Below the pieces are notes generated by a model, which saw nothing but the letters and a program-made list of their open reading frames with translations, was not told where the DNA came from and did not search any database. Below are positions 61,007 through 64,000 of a DNA stretch of 64,000 nucleotides, piece by piece. Position 1 is the first letter of the stretch; each line of letters starts with the position of its first letter. The DNA is from [Mycobacterium] stephanolepidis (GTDB lineage Bacteria > Actinomycetota > Actinomycetes > Mycobacteriales > Mycobacteriaceae), in contig NZ_AP018165.1 of assembly GCF_002356335.1 (NCBI RefSeq), forward strand, positions 1,674,001 to 1,738,000. The letters run 5' to 3'. A program made the translations under genes and the position numbers.

Positions 61007-61491
61007 TACGTGCGCGCCCTCGCTTGATCCACCCAACTAGGCAAGTTGGCAACGAGATTGGCGTATGTGGCTTTTGTGTCAATTCGGCCCAGATAGTCGC
61101 GCATGGTGGGGTCGAAGACAGGTACACCCGTGACGCCAGTGACTGCGTCGAACGGGCTAGCCCCCTTGATGTCGCTGAGTCCCATAGATGACAGTCCGTG
61201 GATGTGAACGCCGACAAGGGGTTTCTTGCTGCTCCACGCCTTCTCGATCTCGTACTTGACCCAGCTGCGGCTCGCGGTCTCCTGCCCAATAAGGACGACC
61301 ACAGCTCGCTTGTACGCCATCTGCTTGTCGATCCAATCGACTACCGCTTGCTGACTGCTGCCCCGGACGGTTTCCCACTCCTGCGATCCGAGGGCCGGGC
61401 TTCCGTCTATCGCGCCGACATTCCGCACCAACTGGACGCGGTGAACGTCGCGGCCGTAGTGGAACGAATAGAAGACCGTCCGTGTAGCCAT
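61006..61491 (-). CDS. ThsB-like TIR-domain protein (PF08937-type)
   Basis: This 161-aa protein starts at the ATG at 61491 with GAGGAA seven bases upstream. It opens RTVFYSFHYGRDVHRVQLVRNVG, the hallmark of the TIR-like family that includes ThsB of Thoeris, followed by VVDWIDKQMAYKRAVVVLIGQETASRSWVKYEIEKAW, where Glu81 sits at the catalytic Glu position. ThsB-type enzymes use NAD+ to make a signalling nucleotide upon phage infection. The gene overlaps by one base the HIT-membrane protein gene, so the two are almost certainly expressed together. No SIR2-type ThsA is present. Confidence 0.78.
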   Translation of the reverse strand: MATRTVFYSFHYGRDVHRVQLVRNVGAIDGSPALGSQEWETVRGSSQQAVVDWIDKQMAYKRAVVVLIGQETASRSWVKYEIEKAWSSKKPLVGVHIHGLSSMGLSDIKGASPFDAVTGVTGVPVFDPTMRDYLGRIDTKATYANLVANLPSWVDQARART

Positions 61492-61647
61492 CGTCAGTTC
61501 CTCTCGGGATGCACCACTGCGAGCCGCCCGTTGAGAGTACCGGGCGACTGCGCCAGGTACCTGCAAATATCTGCACAACCTGCCTGGAATGAGTCGTTTC
61601 ACAGCCCGTATTCGGCCCAGTCAATTGGTGCCCGACGGTTCTCAACG

Positions 61648-62508
61648 TCAACGAGCCGGACAGTTCGGATATGTGGTCATGACGGTATTGACGAAGCCTT
61701 CGGCATCGGCCATGGGCGCGTTCTTCTGTGTGGCATACATCTCCGCCGCCTGTGCGGGAGTTCGACCGCCTTCTCCCAGCAAAATGCAGGTGTAGCGGGC
61801 GTCATTGATGGTGGTGTCGGTGTTCATGATCTTCCAGCCTTGCGACACCAGCCGCTGCATGAATTCCTGGTCGTAGTCTTGCGCTGTCTTGGCGACTACA
61901 GGTGCTGCCGACGGCCTGGCCTTGGGGCAGTAGTGGTCGAGCGCCGAGGTGACGATAATCCGCGCTTTGTCGTATGGGTATGCGGTGCGCTTGTCAGAGA
62001 TCGTCAGAGCGAGGTCCACGATCTGCATACTTGGGTATTTTTCTGCGGTGGTGCAGGTTTCGTGACCGATTTGCATTAGCGAAGCTCGGTTTACCTCAGA
62101 CACCGGTAGCCCTTGGCTGTAGATGTCCGCCAAATATTTCTCGTCGACTGCGGAAAGCTTGGCTGGAGTAGGACTTGGGCGTGTAGTCGCTGGCGCTGGG
62201 GTTGTGGAGGCGCCTAGTGGGGTTGAAGGTGCAGCGACGAGTTCTGCCGCAGAGTGCGTTTCGGGTCTATCGTTTCGAAAGTAGACGTATGCGCCGCCGC
62301 CAGCGAGCGCTGCGATGGCGGCAGTCGCGATGAATACGGTGCCGCTAATCAACCAGTTTCGGCTGCCAGGGTTGTCGTACGGTTCGGGCTCGTCAATGTC
62401 ATCTGAATCTGACCAGGCCGTGGGTCCCGCCCCAACGACCCCGGTTTCCGCCCGGGCTGCACTTGCGGCCATCGTCGGCTCTTGCCCCACCTCGTCGTCA
62501 GCTTCCAC
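61648..62508 (-). CDS. membrane-anchored protein with two DUF732-like domains
   Basis: This 286-aa protein has a cytoplasmic acidic N-terminus, a membrane helix (LISGTVFIATAAIAALAGGGAYVYF, about residues 52-76), a Pro/Thr-rich linker and two external helical domains with paired cysteines: YLADIYSQGLPVSEVNRASLMQIGHETCT...HYCP, and FMQRLVSQGWKIMNTDT...YTCILLGEGGRTPAQAA...YPNC. Both resemble DUF732, a mycobacterial exported family. The start is uncertain (several starts near 62508; an internal ATG lies 12 codons later). It is separated from the TIR operon by 157 bases. Confidence 0.65.
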   Translation of the reverse strand: MEADDEVGQEPTMAASAARAETGVVGAGPTAWSDSDDIDEPEPYDNPGSRNWLISGTVFIATAAIAALAGGGAYVYFRNDRPETHSAAELVAAPSTPLGASTTPAPATTRPSPTPAKLSAVDEKYLADIYSQGLPVSEVNRASLMQIGHETCTTAEKYPSMQIVDLALTISDKRTAYPYDKARIIVTSALDHYCPKARPSAAPVVAKTAQDYDQEFMQRLVSQGWKIMNTDTTINDARYTCILLGEGGRTPAQAAEMYATQKNAPMADAEGFVNTVMTTYPNCPAR

Positions 62509-62668
62509 GGATCGTCGAGCCTCCCATTAACCCCTCTGGTGACCAGCGGATTCTACGCCGGGCCAAGATCACTCACTGCCATTTCGTTGCCCGGGTCCAG
62601 TGCCCTACCCCGGTTGATGATTTTCTTGAAGATTGATGGAACCGAATCGGCTTTTGGGCCGTCGTAAA

Positions 62669-62688
62669 TAGATGAATGCCAGTTGTGA
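62669..62688 (+). promoter_or_regulatory. upstream element shared by the two type VII-associated modules (copy 2)
   Basis: These 20 bases are identical to 23623-23642. They end 20 bases before the GTG of the second 131-aa protein. ACGCGAGGT follows in both, and TGGAACCG lies upstream in both. Confidence 0.6.
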
Positions 62689-62708
62689 GATGAAACGCGA
62701 GGTCAGTA

Positions 62709-63104
62709 GTGAGCGTTCGGAACTATCAGTTCGACATGACAGGGATGAGTCCTGAGGAGCGTGAGCGCGCAGCCACGGGTGCACAGGGGATCTTGCACAT
62801 GGAGGACGGCGCTGGCAAGACGATGGCGCAGAAGCTCCTGTTTGTGCGCGACCTGCTCAACGATGCGCTATCGAAAGCACGAGACCTCGATCGTGCCGAA
62901 GGGTTCGGAGCATTACCGTCTGGCGACTACGTCAGCGGCTACTACAAGAAGCAGGCGGTCGAGGCCCGCACCAAGATCACGGCTGACCGGGACGCAGTGC
63001 AGAAACAGATCGACCACTTCTTGGGGATGGAGCTGCTGTACAAGAACCAGGATGACTACAACGCAGGGAACTTCGGCGCCTATCAAGCGAGCGTCGTCTA
63101 CTGA
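62709..63104 (+). CDS. conserved 131-aa helical protein, second module copy
   Basis: This paralogue of 23667-24062 has the same length and layout: S-V-R-N-Y-Q-F-D-M start, QGILHMEDGAGKTMAQKLLFVRDLL, ALPSGDYVSGYY and a C-terminal LLYKNQDDYNAGNFGAYQASVVY. The YNAGNFG end recalls the Tyr/Asp export signals of ESX substrates, but this is weak evidence. The stop overlaps the DUF3558 gene by one base, as in the first module. Confidence 0.7.
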   Translation: MSVRNYQFDMTGMSPEERERAATGAQGILHMEDGAGKTMAQKLLFVRDLLNDALSKARDLDRAEGFGALPSGDYVSGYYKKQAVEARTKITADRDAVQKQIDHFLGMELLYKNQDDYNAGNFGAYQASVVY

Positions 63105-63697
63105 TGAATCGCTCTACGCTTGTGCCAACCGTGGCCGGAATGATCGCGCTCGCCGTTGCGGGCTGCACTGGATCGACCAGGGGTATAGCGAAGACCGAGC
63201 CGTCTTCCAGTTCCTCATCTGCGTCGGCGACGGTTACCAACACCTTGCTGGAGCCGCATCCAGCCCCGACAGACAACAACAACGGGACGAGCTTCGATCC
63301 GTGCCTCGCGTACTCAGCAGATGAGCTGAAATCCTGGGGCGTCATGCCGGGGTCGGTGAAAGATCTCGGTATCGGCGACACCATTCAGCGGGGCTGTAGG
63401 TGGTCTGGTGATGGCTGGGAGCTCCAGCAGCTCGTTATCGATCGGCCGGTGGACGACTACCTCAACCAGCAGCTGTTTGCGGGTTCTGAAGCGGTGATGA
63501 TCGAAGGGCTCAAAGCGGTCAAGTGGCGAGACGAAGCTGACCCGCAGCGGGTGTGTCACGTTGAGCTGCCTGCGGAGAGGTCGGCTGTCGGAGTGCTTGT
63601 CGGCGTCAACAGCCCGCAGGCGATGAAGGCCATTCCCGACGCTTGCGATAAGGCATTGAGCATCGCGGCTGATGTAGCGAAGAAATTACCCAAGTAA
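63104..63697 (+). CDS. DUF3558 family lipoprotein, second module copy
   Basis: This 197-aa lipoprotein has a lipobox VAGC (Cys about residue 22), a Ser-rich linker and the DUF3558 pattern NNGTSFDPCLAYSADELKSWGV, GCRWSGDGWELQQLV and a C-terminal ADVAKKLPK. It is clearly related to 24062-24676 but diverged, so the two modules are not a recent duplication. A WXG-like gene follows 14 bases later. Confidence 0.83.
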   Translation: MNRSTLVPTVAGMIALAVAGCTGSTRGIAKTEPSSSSSSASATVTNTLLEPHPAPTDNNNGTSFDPCLAYSADELKSWGVMPGSVKDLGIGDTIQRGCRWSGDGWELQQLVIDRPVDDYLNQQLFAGSEAVMIEGLKAVKWRDEADPQRVCHVELPAERSAVGVLVGVNSPQAMKAIPDACDKALSIAADVAKKLPK

Positions 63698-63711
63698 GGG
63701 AAGTGAATTCG

Positions 63712-64000
63712 GTGGTTGATGACGGATGGCCTAGCAGGTCGCACACTGACATCGTGGGCAAGCTTGGAGAGTTGAAGGCCGACAACGCGTTCACTCTGGC
63801 CAACGCATGGAGCGATGTGTACACCAAGCTCTCTGACGCGGCTAACTCCTACGGGAATGCCAAATCCAAACTGGCAGAGCCGGATTTTTGGACTGGTAAA
63901 GGCCCGGAGGCTGCGCTCGATGAGATGACCACCAAGGAACGCGAACTCACATCGGAGAGTGGGACGTCCGCCAAAGCGGGCAAGATGAGTACAGCCTTGT
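63712..64000 (+). CDS. WXG-like type VII substrate candidate, 3' partial
   Basis: The frame from the GTG at 63712 (GGGAAG eight bases upstream; another GTG at 63703) stays open to the window edge. It reads VVDDGWPSRSHTDIVGKLGELKADNA, then PDFWTGKGPEAALDEMTTKERELTSESG. It matches the N-terminus of 24693-25922 (QGRSHGEIVGLLGELKSDAA and IWDGDAARTAYD), including the W-x-G turn. The rest of the gene lies outside the window. Confidence 0.65.
   Translation, partial: MVDDGWPSRSHTDIVGKLGELKADNAFTLANAWSDVYTKLSDAANSYGNAKSKLAEPDFWTGKGPEAALDEMTTKERELTSESGTSAKAGKMSTAL

Noticed and set aside
59984..61491. Classical Thoeris operon
   Set aside because: No SIR2-domain ThsA gene is present; the partner is a HIT-membrane protein, so it is not a known Thoeris type as far as I can tell.
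1..64000. CRISPR array or cas genes
   Set aside because: No regularly spaced short direct repeats and no Cas motif were seen.

Overview
The window looks like a chromosomal segment of a rapidly growing mycobacterium of the Mycobacteroides abscessus/chelonae type. The evidence is high GC, frequent GTG starts, a complete mce operon, DUF3558 and type VII-associated proteins, and blocks of gene order I recall from M. tuberculosis: Rv2345/dgt/dnaG/Rv2342/asnT, Rv2326c-Rv2325c, uspABC and Rv2315c-Rv2314c. The genus call rests on gene content and order, not on a database match.

Layout. (1) 1-11175: a FadD-type acyl-activating enzyme (5' end outside the window), YrbE permeases A and B, MceA-F and a PF10118 predicted metal-dependent hydrolase, joined by 1-4 base overlaps or abutting ends into one lipid-import operon. 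(2) 11269-21476: glycyl-tRNA synthetase, a class III aminotransferase, ACC deaminase with a GntR regulator and a perfect 14-bp palindrome at its promoter, a TPM-domain envelope protein, dGTPase, DNA primase and a small membrane-anchored protein. (3) 21702-33906: accessory DNA beginning at tRNA-Asn with an integrase remnant. It carries an excalibur protein, a P-loop kinase, a type VII-associated cluster (131-aa protein, DUF3558 lipoprotein, Gly-rich WXG-like protein, EspC-like protein, 750-aa effector-like protein, lipoprotein), an IS3-family element with an exact 1000-bp tandem duplication, and a Pro-rich exported protein. (4) 34259-55087: mostly core genes, namely LysR regulator, VIT-type metal transporter, ECF transporter, UspABC sugar importer, TldD/TldE protease, a four-gene oxidoreductase/EphD-like operon, and a two-component system with a DUF4153-like membrane protein. 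(5) 55138-64000: a second accessory region beginning at a CAT-anticodon tRNA. It has a decayed integrase, a frameshifted DUF3263 gene, a terminase stub, a third IS copy splitting a membrane-protein gene, two different TIR-domain proteins, and a second copy of the type VII-associated module that runs off the right edge.

The most interesting unit is the pair 61491-59984 (minus strand). A ThsB/PF08937-like TIR protein overlaps by one base a protein made of an N-terminal HIT (histidine triad) nucleotide-binding domain and a three-helix membrane region. By analogy with Thoeris, where a TIR enzyme makes an NAD-derived signal and a second protein responds to it, I propose an undescribed TIR/HIT-transmembrane anti-phage or conflict module. 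The architecture is visible in the sequence; the function is inference. A second, unrelated TIR protein lies 3.6 kb away in the same remnant island.

The two accessory regions mirror each other: each starts at a tRNA with a dead tyrosine integrase, and each carries the same 131-aa protein/DUF3558 lipoprotein/WXG-like module behind a conserved upstream element.
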